Shown here one piece after another: positions 1 through 12,514 of a stretch of 64,000 nucleotides of DNA (its first letter is position 1; every line of letters begins with the position of its first letter). The notes under the pieces are model-generated. The model did no database searches, was not told the DNA's origin, and saw only the letters and a program-made list of their open reading frames with translations. A program made the position numbers and the translations under genes. This DNA is from Phylloscopus collybita. Its lineage: Eukaryota; Chordata; Aves; Passeriformes; Phylloscopidae. The stretch lies in the NCBI GenBank assembly GCA_027886175.1, contig JAJNNQ010000024.1, positions 28,623,001 to 28,687,000 of the forward strand, in the 5' to 3' direction.

Positions 1-843
1 GTGAGATTACACCAGGCAAAAACTGAGATTCAGTATGTGTTTATACTTGAAATTGTCAAAGCTTACTTAAAATTAATGCAACATCTTCATCTCATCATGA
101 TAGCAAGGGGTTGAAATTATGGTGCTTTGTATTCAGATGTGATTTTAATGTAGTACCAGAAAGATTGTTTTAGTGGGCTTTACCTATCTCCAGGTGTAAT
201 TGTGTGATTGTTCCTAGAAGTTGGAAAAACTTCAAAATCAAGTTGAGATCAGCTTAATTTGGCTACCTTTCCCAAGGTAAAAGAGCATCTAAATAAAACA
301 TAATGAACCCTTTCTTCCAGGAATGATTTTGTGAGGTAGGGTTCCCCTAGAGCTCAAAGAAGAGCCTTTGGGAATTTCCTTGCTGGGTGAGTCTAGTGTG
401 GAGGCTGTGTGAGCAAATGCCTCAGAGGAAGTAAGAACAGAATAGCTGCTTAAGAAGATTAATGAGTGGATTCCTTAAGCTACTTATGGGAAAGGTGATC
501 TCTTATGTGTGAGCCAAAGACAATTAATTAAAATGGGTCAATTAGCCTGTCAAATACAACATGTATCAAGAGTTCAAGCTTTAAAGTATTCACACCAGAA
601 CCAAAATCAAGGGAGAGGGAAGACCTTCTGAAACTCTACAGGACAGAGGATGAATATGAGTTGGTGAAGAGAGAGAATACTTCCCACAGCTTCCAGAAGC
701 ACCACACTCGTGAGCAGGTAAATGCTGATGTGTTAAGTCCTGTCACTGGTGTACAGGACAGTGTTTGCCTGCATCTGCAGTGTCCTTCAGTGTAACACAG
801 GCAGAACAAACTACAAAGACAGAAAAATTTGCAATTTAACACT
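1..843. other. Upstream intergenic DNA, no gene recognised
   Basis: AT-rich DNA with no convincing open reading frame, splice pattern or RNA gene. An 86-codon minus-strand frame at 636-896 runs into the LTR and has no recognisable domain, so it is treated as chance. The right edge is set by the LTR terminus at 844. Confidence 0.5.
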
Positions 844-2355
844 TGTGGTGTTTTAACCCTGGTTGTTTGCCAGTGTCCTATCACTCCCCTCCTCAACTGG
901 AGAGAGCAGGGGAGAGCAAATATAATGCAAGTTCATGAGTTGAGATAATAATGGGGAGAGATCACTCACTGATTACTGTCATAGGCAAAACAGACTCAGT
1001 TTGGAGAAATTCATTGAATTTATTACCAATCAAGTCAGAGCAGGATAATGAGAAGTAAAACAAATCTTAAAAACACTTTCTCCCCACCCCTTTCTCCTTC
1101 CCAGGTTTAACTTTATTCCCAAATCTTTACTTCCTCCCCGCCCCACAGCACAGGGAGAAGGGAATGGGGGTTACGATCATGTGTCGGTTTTGCTGTTGCT
1201 TTCTCCTCGGGGAGAGGAGTCTTTCCTCATCTCCAGCACTGGATCCCTCCCACAGGAGATAGTTCTCCATAAATTTCTCCAGCATGACTCTTTCCCATGT
1301 GTTGCAGTCCTCCACAAACTGCTCCAGTGCGAGTCCCTTGCAGGGACACAAGTCCCACCAGCAAATCTGCTCCGGTGTGGGCTCCTCTCCCCACGGGACC
1401 ACAGGTCCTGCTGATGCCTTGGGAAGGCTGACCTGGAACAGAGACTGGGAATAAAGTAGATGTTTATTAAAAGGCCTTAAAGTGTACACCTTGGGTGGTA
1501 AAAGAGCCTGGCCAGGGCTACACCCAAGGTGGACTTAAAACGGTCACAAAATGGACAACCAGTCACAAGGTTTCACACTTCTATGAGTTTTGGTCCATTT
1601 GCATATTGGGGTTTAATTGTCCAATTACAGCTTCAGGTTGTGAAGTCCCATCAGTCTTGTTTTCCCTCTTCAGTCCACCGCTGTTTACGCCTTTGGGCCT
1701 GAAAACTTGTAACAGTTGTCCTTGGTCTCCAGCAGGAAAAGGATTTGTTTTGTCTACCGACTCTGTGAAGAGAGCTTACTAACACTTAATGTGAGGCTCA
1801 GAGCTACACCCCTAGGCAGCACAGAATCTGAAAAGCATGAAAGCTAAAACTTGAGGCGTCACTGCCAGGACTATGCTCCAGTGTGGCCTTCCCATGGGGT
1901 CACAACCTCCTTCAGGCATCCACCTGCTTCAGCATGAGGTCCTCCATGGGGTACAGGTGGATCTTTGCTACACTATGGACCTCCATGGGCTGCAGGGGGA
2001 CAGCACATCTCAACAGGGTCTTCACCCCAGGCTGCAGGGGAATCTTTGCTCTGGCACATGGAGCACCTTCTGCCTTTCCTTCTGCACTGACCTTGGTGTC
2101 TGCAGGGCTGTTCCTCTCACATATTCTCTTCTCTGGCCACAATTATTTCTGCCCAATATTTTTTTTTTCCCCATTCTTAAATAAGTTATCCCAGAGGCCT
2201 GGTGGGCTCAGCCTTGGTGAATGGCAGGTCCATCTTGAGGCCGGCTGTCTTTGGCTCTGTCAGACATGGGGGAAGTTCCAAAGAAGCTTCTCAAAGAAGC
2301 TGCTCCTGTGGTCCCCACCCTGTTGCCAAAATCTTGTCCCACAAACCCCAATGCA
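844..2355 (-). mobile_element. Avian ERVL-type solo LTR, interrupted by a second LTR
   Basis: Read on the minus strand, this begins with TG at 2355 and ends with CA at 844. It resembles from memory an LTR family that is very common in songbird genomes. The family's tandem 'cccatgg...ctggagca' motifs are visible as degenerate repeats between about 1230 and 2000. A stretch rich in AATAAA-like sites follows around 1020-1125, then the TG..CA-type terminus. Flanks are ACACT (839-843) and GCACT (2356-2360), a 5-bp target duplication with one mismatch, as expected for ERVL. Removing the nested 450-bp insertion and one copy of its 4-bp duplication leaves about 1.06 kb. No internal gag or pol region adjoins it, so it is a solo LTR. 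The family name is inference. Confidence 0.8.
1412..1861 (-). mobile_element. Solo LTR nested in the ERVL-type LTR
   Basis: A 450-bp block splits the surrounding LTR. Its ends are TGATGCC (1412-1418) and GGCGTCA (1855-1861), an imperfect inverted terminal repeat of the TG...CA kind. The 4-bp sequence ctgc occurs on both sides (1408-1411 and 1862-1865), consistent with a target-site duplication. On the minus strand an AATAAA sits close to the 3' end (rc of tttatt near 1460), so the LTR reads antisense like its host. A 4-bp duplication suggests a gammaretrovirus-like (ERV1) source, but the class is inferred. Confidence 0.75.
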
Positions 2356-5300
2356 GCACTGAAACAAAACAATTTCTCATGTGGAGGAGTCAAATCCCAA
2401 CTATGTGACCAAAGAGGATGTGAGGACTATACCCTCTTTTAGTTCCTTTGTAAAGAGCTAAAGCCTTTTTTTCTTCTAAATAAACACAGTGGCATCAGTA
2501 GCATCAAAATAGAAAAACCTTAAAACATTGAGGATGCAGAACAGATTAGATTTTAGCACAAATCTTTGGAAAAACAAACCTGCCTTGACAGAATGGGTTT
2601 TGGTGAGCCTAAACTAAATGCAGTGATCAAAATACTAAGTCAGTGATATATTTTAAAGAATAGTCTGATGAGAAATAGAAACATTCTTTGTTCCATCAGT
2701 CACTTGAAACACATTTCCTTCCAAATGTGTCTAGAATCTGTCCAAGCATCAGTGTATGTAAATTCAGAGATGAAAGCAATAATTCATAGTGGTAGGAAAG
2801 CATAAGGCACTTCTAGTATGAATGCCAATCATCCTCCATAGGTTATGGTGCTAAGTAATGAATAGGATGTGAATGTGCACCTGCCTGATCAGAACTGAGC
2901 ATTTCAGAAGGCACACAATCCATAAAATGTCTGGGGATCTTAATATTCAAAATGAGTGAGAACTTTGGTTTTACAATTTGTCTGTGAGCACATGGTAGAT
3001 GGCAAAGCAAGGGCTGGGATGCTGTGTTCATGTTAACCAAGAATGGAAAGCTTAGACACGCCTTCTCTTGGTTTTTCAAAAAATGCTGGGCTTGTAATGA
3101 AACAGAGTCTATGCTGTCTGGAGGACAAGAGCCTTTGATGAATCACCCAAATTCCTACAGCCCAGGCACCACTAAGCAAACTTAAATACCAAATAAATTA
3201 CTGTTTGTATCCCTTATACCTATTCACCTTCAAACCTGCCAACAGATGAAACAAATGACTAAAATATGTGACAAATGAGTTTAGAGGTACAATACCTCGT
3301 TTTTGCTGCATGTTATTTAATAACTGCCAGATTCCTGGTGTGATCCTTTAGACCAGGATTTATAGTCTTATTTATTTTACAGAGATGAGAAAATAATTCT
3401 CAAAAATACAGAAAACTGAATTCTATTAGGAAGAAACTATCAGAATGCTCCATATGATTTATCACTTTGAACACTTCCCTAACGCTGGAGCCAAAGATTA
3501 AAAGTGAGTTTCCTTGTGGATAGAGATGAGCATGATGTGACGTACATGAGTGGGCTATGCAATTATTTGCTAGTCACTCAGTAGAACAATAGAGAGAATG
3601 CTTTTTTCATTCTTTGCCTGGATTTGGGTAATAGAGCATGGCTTGATGACACAGATGGGATAAGCAATCACATCAGTCTGGTGTGTTCACCTACAAGGTG
3701 GTGGGTCTACCTGAGAGAGACTTGAATTTGTAATGGGGGACCATGGTCTCTATCAAATATTTCAGAAAACTCCTCCTGCAGTTCCTTGGGAAACTGCTTT
3801 GATTCAATGGTCATTACACAGAACTTGAGATGTAGGACAGCTGTGCCTAGTTCTCCACGGACAAATGCACCAAACATCTATAAAGGACAGAAGTGGAAGT
3901 CAGTGACAGCTATTTTGGACTAGGTTGAGTCAATGGGAAGACTGAACGAATATGTCAAGTTTAGAAGATGATTCTAGTAGAAATAAAATGCAAGCAACAT
4001 TTGGAAAAAATAATTCTGATATTTTCAAAGCAGACATTTCTTTTTTTTTTTTAATTTACATTTGGATATTTACTTCAATATATTTTAAATATATGAACAT
4101 TATTTTGAGCTTCTGAACTGGAAAACAAATTATTCCTGTCATTTTAAATACAGATTTTACACTGAAGAATTAAGCTCAGATCCTGAGGTGGATTCTCATT
4201 TCCTCTAGGTTTTAAGAAATGGCCATTAATAGGATTGCACACAAACAAATTGCAGAGGGACAGACTTTGTGTTGAGCATTGTGTTGCAGATCAGCACTGC
4301 ACTAACTTCTTAGCTGGAAAAGCACTCTGCACATATCCATTACCTGAAGGATGCAGGTGGGACAGCGAGGATGCGAAGCCGCCAAGACAACTCAATCCAA
4401 CCCCAATACAGGCATTACACACCCAGTTCCTATTTGATATATCACACTGGCATAAAGAAAATCCCTGACTGTGAGACAGAACAAGGGCTGAGGAATGATA
4501 CAGCTGTCATTTCTGGCATGAAGAAACATTTTTTAAACTTTTAAGACTGATTGGATTTTCACTGCTAACATTTCTGCCAGACTTCCTTTCAACTAAGTAT
4601 CGAGACTAGGATGGAATATTTCATAGAATACTTGCAGAGGAGACAGAATGGTCGGATCTGCCTTCACTTTGCTCTTAAATTAAGATTAAAGGGGGGAAAA
4701 GGAAGGCATAAGAGCCATTTCAGTGATTAGATTCACCCATGGAATAGCTCAACATGACATTAATTCTTAGACAGCTGATTAGGTGGTGTACAGTCCTGTG
4801 CTGAAGAAGGACCTGGCTGTGGTCAGGCTGTGGTCCAGGTTTGGGGGATGATTTGGGAGACGGGGGTGATTCTCTAGCAGCAAGTTTGTTGGGTTTTTCT
4901 TCGTAAACTTCAAAAGAAGATTGGAAGTCAGACTGCAGGTAGCATTTATTCCCTGGTGTCTTCTGGTTAGGCTGTTTATTATGAAGAATTGTTTAGTCAA
5001 AAAGAGACAAGGGTATTGGTCTTGCAGATCAACAGCAATTTGCAGAATATATCAACTGTTAAAAATGAAAGGTGCAGACATAAAACTGAGTGCTCTTAGT
5101 AACAAAAGGATCAAAATACTGGAATGTGGGCTCCATTTTACCTTTGCTTTTCTTCTCTCTCTCTATTTTGATCTTTCCAACTATTTTTAATGCAACTATC
5201 TACACTATTAAGGGCCATCCATACAAAATGCAGTCACCTGCTCTTGGACCAAGACTTTTCTATGAAGATTTTTTTCACAAATAGGCCAGAAATGTGGTAC

Positions 5301-8300
5301 CTGATGTTTTGTGAACTGATGCATTATATTTTTGGTTCCTATGATTCACCAAACTACTTTGAGTGAATGGACATTTTTACCCTATAATTTAAACTGAAGG
5401 ATGTTGAAGGGCAGATGAAATTTTCCCCAACTAATAAGAAGTCTCTTTTCTGTGAACACTGGAAGAAACCTGCCCAAATATGCAAACCGTGCTGTTGGCT
5501 TTTCTGTAGAGCATTAAACATTTTTTTCTTTCAAACTCCTTATGCTTTTAAATTAATTCAAAGATTATGTTTCAAACTTGCAAGACTGTGCGGGTTTGAA
5601 GGCAACCAAGACAAGTTACCCAGTCCTAACTGTCCTAACTTTGTTAGGGCAAAATCTAGTAAAGTGAGCTAACAATTTGCAATACATTGGCTGTCACTTC
5701 AAATGTCAGTGATAATTTGCAAAACACTCAGAGAAATAATGGAAAAAGGCATAAAACGTCAAATTTGTAACAAAGCTGACAACAAAAAGTATATTCCCTG
5801 TGAATTACAGTCTTCCTGACTTGCTAAAGCTCTTACTGGTTTTGCTTTAATAAAGGATATTCTCCTCTCAAGGGATTTAAATACAGTAGATTATCTAACA
5901 TGCTTAACTGATGCTTGAAGTTCCCTATCTATAAGCTTATCCTTGATGACTGGGAAATCTGTGATCTCTTGCAAACATGTTTGGGAGGGCAACTGGTCAG
6001 TTTGGTGGATCTGTTATCTGGATAGGTGCACATTTGATCAAGGACCCCAACATTCTCTTCTATTGAAAAGCTAGAGGCTATTCCATTTTCGTAGATGTCT
6101 TTTTTTGGAAACTGTTCTGTGAACTATTAACAACTGACTTTGAAAAGGCATCAGCTCCTGCTGTTTTGCAGCTCCCAGAGAAGACAAAAATGTTTGGAAT
6201 GGAAAACATCCACAAAAAAATTCAGAAATGTGTATATTGATCAAAAGTCAGACATATGCTTGGTGGAACTTAAAACTTCAGAGTACAAAAATAACAACTC
6301 TGCTTTCCGAAAACGTGTGCCAGTTACTAAAAATATTTTAATGAACCGTTACACCTGCAGATACATCAGATGTGCACAGGCTGGATTGCAAGCCCGGGTC
6401 ATTAGGAGTTCAAATAGCCTGGCTCACAGCAGGACCTGGGAAAGCCAGACAGTTTTATTTAATCCTTATTGAAGGGGGAAGAGGAGAAAGAGGGAGCTAA
6501 ACTATGTGACAGACAGGGATCTATAAAATGAAGTGTTAGGCAAAGGGATTAAGAGGAAGATTTAGAAAACTGTGCATGGAATACAATGCAAGTTGGATGC
6601 AGAGAGAATACCAAAAAGTCAGTCTGAGAACTACAACAAAGGTGCATCAGAAATCTCTGGCAACATGGTACATGGCATATATTAACAACTCCAGAATTTA
6701 TCAAGCCTCTTAGACTAGTGTCTCCCAGGCAAGGCCCCACATGGTCTTGACTAGAACCCAAGTTATCTCAGTTTGACATCCCAGAGACTTGCAGACTTGC
6801 TGTAGTAGAAAAGCAAGTTACTGCTGTGCAATCACCAAGGCTTCCGCTCCTCTGTGGCTTCCGTAACACCTTGGATCCCACAACCTTTTAGAAAAGGACC
6901 CCTTCTTCAGAGCAAACAAATCTAGGTTGAATTCCAGAACCTTGGGAGAACCCTCTGCAAAAACCCCCATTGCTCTGTCACAACTTAGCCTCCAGCTGCT
7001 GTTCAGGTGGCTTGGGACAGCTCTTCACTGAGATATGCAGCCCTTCCTGAGCAGGGCATGTATTTGGAATACAGCTCAGTAGGCCTCCATCACAATGAAT
7101 GTTCAGTGTACACCTGAGCCAAACCACATTTAACAAAAGTGAGGCTACCCTCATCTTTCTGTCCAGGTTTGTGGCTCTGACTTTCTTTGCACTGGCTTGA
7201 GGGCTTGTCTGACTGTGCAGAGCTAATCCAGCTCATTAACCCAAAATAAAACTGTCGACTTTCCTAACAAATTAATGCATTGCTGAAGGGACAAAATCCC
7301 CCAAGGGCTCAAATAGATGCAGCACCTTCCTTTCCAACAGCAACAAGAACAGATCACCTCAAGCTGAGGTGATTTATCCATGGGAGGCTCTACCCATGGG
7401 CTAATTTGTACCTGTACTTTGCCTACTGCACAAAATGGAGTTCTTATTACAAAATTACATTCTCAGTTTTGTACAGACACATTCCACAGCTTCTTCATTA
7501 AGAAATCTGGTCTCAGAGCATGCATAAAAAATCTCATTTTTATGGTAAATATTTCCATCCTGTACTTGTGAAGAGAAAGAAAAATGATATTGTATTAATA
7601 TTACATGAGGATGATGAATTATCTTTCTATCCATTGACACCTCTGTAGGATGAGAATGGCACTGCTGTTTTTCAATCAGCAGTCTCTATGGCACCTGAGT
7701 ATCCAAAGATCCTTAAAGAGTAGGAGACTTCCAGCCTTCTTATGTTAATTTTGAACAGCTCTCTTTACAGCTAATATTCAAAGAGCAAGAGGAAAGCTCA
7801 TTTTATTCCAAGAATCAAGCAGAATGACCAAGGTAATAACAGACCTGGCATCCTTGGTAATCCTAGACAAAACAGTGATGTTATGTGAATTAAAGCAGTC
7901 ATGCTATGTGTGATTCCATCAATAAGGAGTTAAAGGTAGGAATGTAATGAAAGCAAGTCCACATGGCTTTATGGAAACAAGACTTGACAAGCAGGCCTGA
8001 CTTCAGTTTTTGATGAGATTACAGGTTTGTTTGATCAAGGTAACCACATGGATGTGATAGACTTGGACCTTCCTAATGAATCTGATTTAGTACTGCTTGA
8101 CATTTTGATTAAAACATTAGCATTATATAGCCTTAATAAAACACATTAAATAGATTAAGATCTGGCTAATTGATAGAGTTCAGCAAGCTGTTCTAACCAG
8201 ATATTCAGCACTGACTGGGGATATTTTTAGTGGAGCTCTGCAGGCAGGAACACTATGCTTGCTGCCATTCGATGTTCTGGAATTACACAGAAACATGGGT

Positions 8301-10778
8301 AATACTGGCAAATGTCCCACAGTGTAATGAGGAATAGGTAGCTGTGCAAAGACACAGTTTTGCCTGCATTGGCATAAATGTGTTTCTGGTATTTGATTAC
8401 ATCTTTTTCCTTCGTTTCTCTTCAGGCACAGAAGTTCTTTGTCGAGGTGTAGTTGCAAGGCTGTGGTCTAGTCTGCTGCTGGTGGGAAATCTGCATACAG
8501 TGATTTCTCTCAAGAGTCATTGCTTTTAACTGCTAATACATGGATTATCAAAGGGACTCACATGAATCTCTTTAAAAGTGTCAACTGTGAAACCATCACT
8601 TTTTGCACACTTCTGCATGAATTCTTTTAAACTACCAAAAATATAACCTGAGGTTAAAATATATTTGCAGCTTTGAAAAGTCAGGAAATTCTAGACCACA
8701 GGATGAAACAGGATTTGTTATTAAAAAAAAAAAAACAACAACCCAAAACAAAACAATGAAAACAACTAGAAAGCCAGAGAACTGACCAGAACATTAATGA
8801 TCAGTTATACACAAAACATACAATCTCTAATATCATCCCTTTCTGGTCAGCTGACCCAAGCACATCTTTCCTGAGTCTTCATTTTCTTGGTCAGTTCTTG
8901 AATCAGATTGAGAGAACACTGAATTAATATTACTCTCCTTTGCCAGGTTTGATTCTAACCAATCTTTTTATATTACTGCACATAATCACAAGCTTCTCTA
9001 AGCAAAAATCAGAATGAAAGTTCATTTGAATTCTGATGGTGTGGGCTGTTAAAGATCCTCTTTCTCAGTGAAGTCTTTGTAGCAAACTGTTATCCTTTTA
9101 ATATTTTGTTTCTGTTTGACCTTGCAGAACAAGATGATCCCTAAATGTAAAAGATACTATTCAGAAAAAAAAAACCAACAAAACAACTGAAGAGAATACC
9201 CTCTCATTACTATCTAAAATACAGATTCAGATGCATATTTCCCACAATGCACTGGCATGTCTTACTTAACTTCATTTATGTATCAATTTAACATCTAAAA
9301 TCTTTCCACATTTTCCTAATTTCATCAACTTTTTATTAAAACTAGTGGTGGCAATCTCACAAGTGTCCTATGAAACACCAATACCATCTAAACCAGTACA
9401 AGCTGGCAACAGAATGCCTCATTCATCTACTGCTTGTTTCTCCACTGAAAAAAAAAGAAGTAATAGGGTTTTTTTACTGTGTCAAAACCAAATTGTTCCC
9501 TTTTATTGTTATTGTTGTTATACAACAAAACTCCTCAGCAATGTGGTCATTCAATGGTGCTCCTTTCTGTGCCTGTCAAAACTGTTACTGAGTTTGCCTA
9601 TGTCCTACATGTCCTGTCTCCCTCTGCACCATCCCACAACTCTCATTTCCATAATTCTCTCTGTTTCTGGATTTGTGTCCAGCTTAGAGAAAAACTTTCA
9701 AAAGGGACATACATGCCTTACATGCACCAGTAGTGAGAACAAGTTTTTTTTCTTAGTTGGTGTTTTTAAACAGGACTGATTATATTTTATTGGTCAGTTT
9801 GTTTTTGTTTTGGATTTTTTTCCAACAAGTCAGTTTTCCTAACAGCACATTGGCAGTGTAAGGATCCTTGCTTGCCCTTTTGGATACTCTGAGGTAGTAT
9901 CTAATCATCAATATCCAGCTCTCCATAGTGATTCTCTGGAAGAGAAATGTTGTTGGTATTCAAAAAATGTCTGCACCTTATTCCAACTCCAAAGTTATCA
10001 TTCATTCTTCTAATTTTCATCCTTTTCTTGACTTAAAACAGTCTTATCTCTGTCTTCCCTAGAATTGTAAAACTACTGTGTTATCAGATTTTCTTCCTCT
10101 AGTACGCCTGACTCCCGGACAGACTTTTTGCAAGTCTCTGTGACATTTTCGTCATCCTAATTATTTCATTTTTAACCTTATCTTTCCCTTTCCTATTTAC
10201 AATTCATGTCATTATCTTTCTTTTGGGTTTTGTTAGTCTTTTTTTTTTTCTACTTGCATTGCCTCTGGTGAACATAGAATCAGTAGGACAGGACATTCTT
10301 CAAATAGCTTCAACTGGGTTTTGACTTTTCCTCATTCTCCAAAACTCTGTACTTTTATCTTTACGGATTTGCTTACTCAGTTCCATGCCCTTTTTCATTT
10401 CTGTCTCCTTGCCATAGTCCTCATACATTTTGTTTCCCATACAAAGTTATGTTCCCTTTTTTCCTGGCTACGGAAACCTATCAACCTTTCCAGTTTCATC
10501 AGCAATGTACCCTTTATTTTTCATGAGGGCATTAAGTGAAGCTTCAGTTATTCTTTGAACTTTACTGCAATCTTTTTATCATTCAGATGGGGAGTACCTG
10601 TGAACACAAAGGGATGAGATAAAGTGAAAAAAAAAAAAAGCAGCATGGATCTCAGTGTAAGATGCTGAAATAAAGACTATTATCTTGCTTCACAGAATTG
10701 TAAGATTCATAAAAACCAAATTAGGGCTTAGAGTGGGTATCAGACCTACACTAAACTCCCCTAAAACATCTGAAAAAC
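2356..10778. other. Intergenic DNA upstream of STXBP5L
   Basis: About 8.4 kb of AT-rich DNA. Short frames occur on both strands, the longest being 110 codons at 6140-6472 and 144 codons at 9345-9779. None shows a recognisable domain, splice context or start environment. A pair of small hairpins lies at 7353-7399. Several A or T runs (for example 8724-8735 and 10628-10640) could be degraded retroposon tails. No gene is called. Confidence 0.5.
7353..7399. repeat. Two adjacent short inverted repeats
   Basis: The first is ATCACCTCA-agc-TGAGGTGAT (7353-7373), with perfect 9-bp arms. The second has CCATGGG at 7378-7384 and CCCATGG at 7393-7399, with 7-bp arms and an 8-nt loop. Both are read directly from the sequence. 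No function is assigned. Confidence 0.8.
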
Positions 10779-10810
10779 GAGGTGACCAGTGTGCACTCAT
10801 TGGTCACCTC
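10779..10810. repeat. 13-bp inverted repeat upstream of the promoter
   Basis: The left arm GAGGTGACCAGTG (10779-10791) and right arm CATTGGTCACCTC (10798-10810) pair at 12 of 13 positions around a 6-nt loop. The remaining position is G opposite T. GGTCA half-sites in opposite orientation lie within the arms, so a nuclear-receptor-type site is one possible reading. It is about 0.8 kb upstream of the CpG island. Confidence 0.8.
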
Positions 10811-11287
10811 AAGTGTGAGGAATGTGCAACACTTTGGTGAGGTGTTAGAGATTAATTCCTGTACAGGAGAGGTGTTATGTGTTTATTCCTTACACCATTT
10901 TATTCAGTTCTCGGCTTCCAACCACGTTGACAGCACTGTGCCATGAGTCACTTTTAATCGCTGCCTCATTTGTTCCTGACCTGAATAACCTCTATATAGA
11001 GGCTTGTGTGCAGTGTAACACCTCCTGCGCCGCATCGCGCTTCCGAGGCCACAGAGCTGTCCCGAGCGATTTGCACGGCTTCGGAGCGAGCCTCGGGAAG
11101 GGTAGCCTTGGCTCCTTTGTATTCCTCCTGGGAAGGAAAAAGGGATTTGCCCCTCGAGAAGGCAATGTCAGTGCGCGGGCTGAGCACCGACCCGCACAGA
11201 CCCCTCAGTGCCACGGCGAGAAATGGGGGCTCCTCACTCAGGACCCCTCTCCGCCACCGCCAAGACCGTCACCTCCTGTGAGACTTC

Positions 11288-11540
11288 CGCAGAATCACAG
11301 AATCCTGGACTGGAAGCGACCCACAGGATCTCCTGCCCTGCACAGGACCATCCCCAAGAGTCACACCGTATGCCCGAATGGATTGTCCAAACACTTCTTG
11401 AACTCTGTCAGGCTTGGTGCTGTGGCTGCTTCCCTGGGGAGCCTGTTCCAGTGCCCAAACACCCTTTGGGTGAAAGAACCTTTTCCTAATATCCAGCCCA
11501 AATCTCCCCGACACAACTTCATGCCGAATTTTGGGTCTGT
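11288..11540 (-). mobile_element. CR1 LINE 3'-end fragment, antisense
   Basis: It opens with 'agaatcacagaatcctggactggaag', the reverse complement of the usual CR1 tail. It continues through the familiar antisense CR1 segments 'cttcttgaactctgtcaggc', 'ttccctggggagcctgttccagtgcc' and 'gggtgaaagaaccttttcctaatatccag'. Only the 3' part of the LINE is present, as is typical of 5'-truncated CR1 copies. It abuts the upstream edge of the STXBP5L CpG island. Confidence 0.9.
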
Positions 11541-11743
11541 TAGACCTCCCGCACGCAGCTGAGACTGCGACACCAACTTTTAGTCGCCCCCACCGCCATA
11601 AACCCCGATCCCCCCCAGCCTCGCTGCCCACGGGGGCGGCTCCCCCTCAGCAGCTCCGGGACCGCTGCCGCTCTCGCCGCAGTGGGGCGGGGGCTCCCCT
11701 GGCCCCGCCCACTTCGCCGGGCTGGGAGCGGGGAGTCGCGGAG

Positions 11744-11749
11744 GTGAGT
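11744..11749 (+). other. Consensus-quality splice donor in the promoter region
   Basis: GAG|GTGAGT at 11741-11749 is close to a perfect U2 donor. It sits 10 bp before the reversed CCAAT box. If used, it would define a noncoding first exon starting upstream of the CCAAT pair. It may equally be unused. Confidence 0.3.
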
Positions 11750-12478
11750 TCCTATTGGTGAGAACGGGTGCCCATCTTCGCAGAGATCCAATCAGAGGCT
11801 GCGGATCGCGGAGGCCGTCAGACATTGCTTGTTCCCTATCTGGAGCCCGCGAGACGCCGGGCGCAGTCACCGCCCCTTCTGCCCTCTCCGCCAGTCACGT
11901 CCGGCCGGCCTGACCGCAGTAAGGACCAGGAGCCGGCGGGTGACTGTCAATCACGGGCGTTTCCCCGCCCTGCCCCCTCCCCGCCCTCAGCGCAGCCGGG
12001 AGCGGGGGGCGGGGCGCCGGCGCCGGCTGCGCGCTGGTGCGGCAGGCGGGGCCTGGCGGACGGGGGAGGGAGGAAGGGAGGGAGAGGAGGAGGAGGAGGA
12101 AGGGGGAGGAGGAGGAGCTGTTGCTGAAGCCGGCGGAGCTTTCAGTACCTCGGAGAACGGCTGCGAGCGCGCCGGGCGGGCAGGAGCCGCCACCGCCACC
12201 CTCCGCTTCCCGCTCACCTGCCCCGCTCCGCTCCTCTCCCTCCCCTCCCCGCCCCGCGTCCCCCCGGCGCCGGAGGGAGCCCGGTCCCGCCGGAGCAGCT
12301 CCGGGGGGAGAGCACGGCAGCGGCACAGGCTCGGTGATCGGGACGGGCGGGGGGTCCGTCAGCGCAGGGACGGGACGGGTGGTCAGCCCGGGACGGCCGG
12401 ACTGGCTTAGAGGGTCGCTCGCTGCCGTCGCTCCTCACGGAGCGGCGGAAGGGGCGGCGAGGAGAGCGAGGGGGCTGA

Positions 12479-12514
12479 CACCCCGCATCTCGCACCCCGC
12501 ATCTCGCACCCCGC
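12479..12514. repeat. 14-bp tandem repeat in the GC-rich leader
   Basis: The unit caccccgcatctcg occurs twice in full (12479-12492 and 12493-12506), followed by a partial third copy (caccccgc). It lies inside the CpG island, probably in or near the 5' untranslated region. Confidence 0.85.

Noticed and set aside
1127..1489. 120-codon minus-strand frame considered as a gene
   Set aside because: It is the tandem-motif part of the ERVL-type LTR read on its own sense strand, and it is cut by the nested LTR.
10879..11562. 227-codon plus-strand frame upstream of the promoter
   Set aside because: Its second half translates the antisense CR1 remnant and its first half has no domain or conservation clue, so it is treated as chance.
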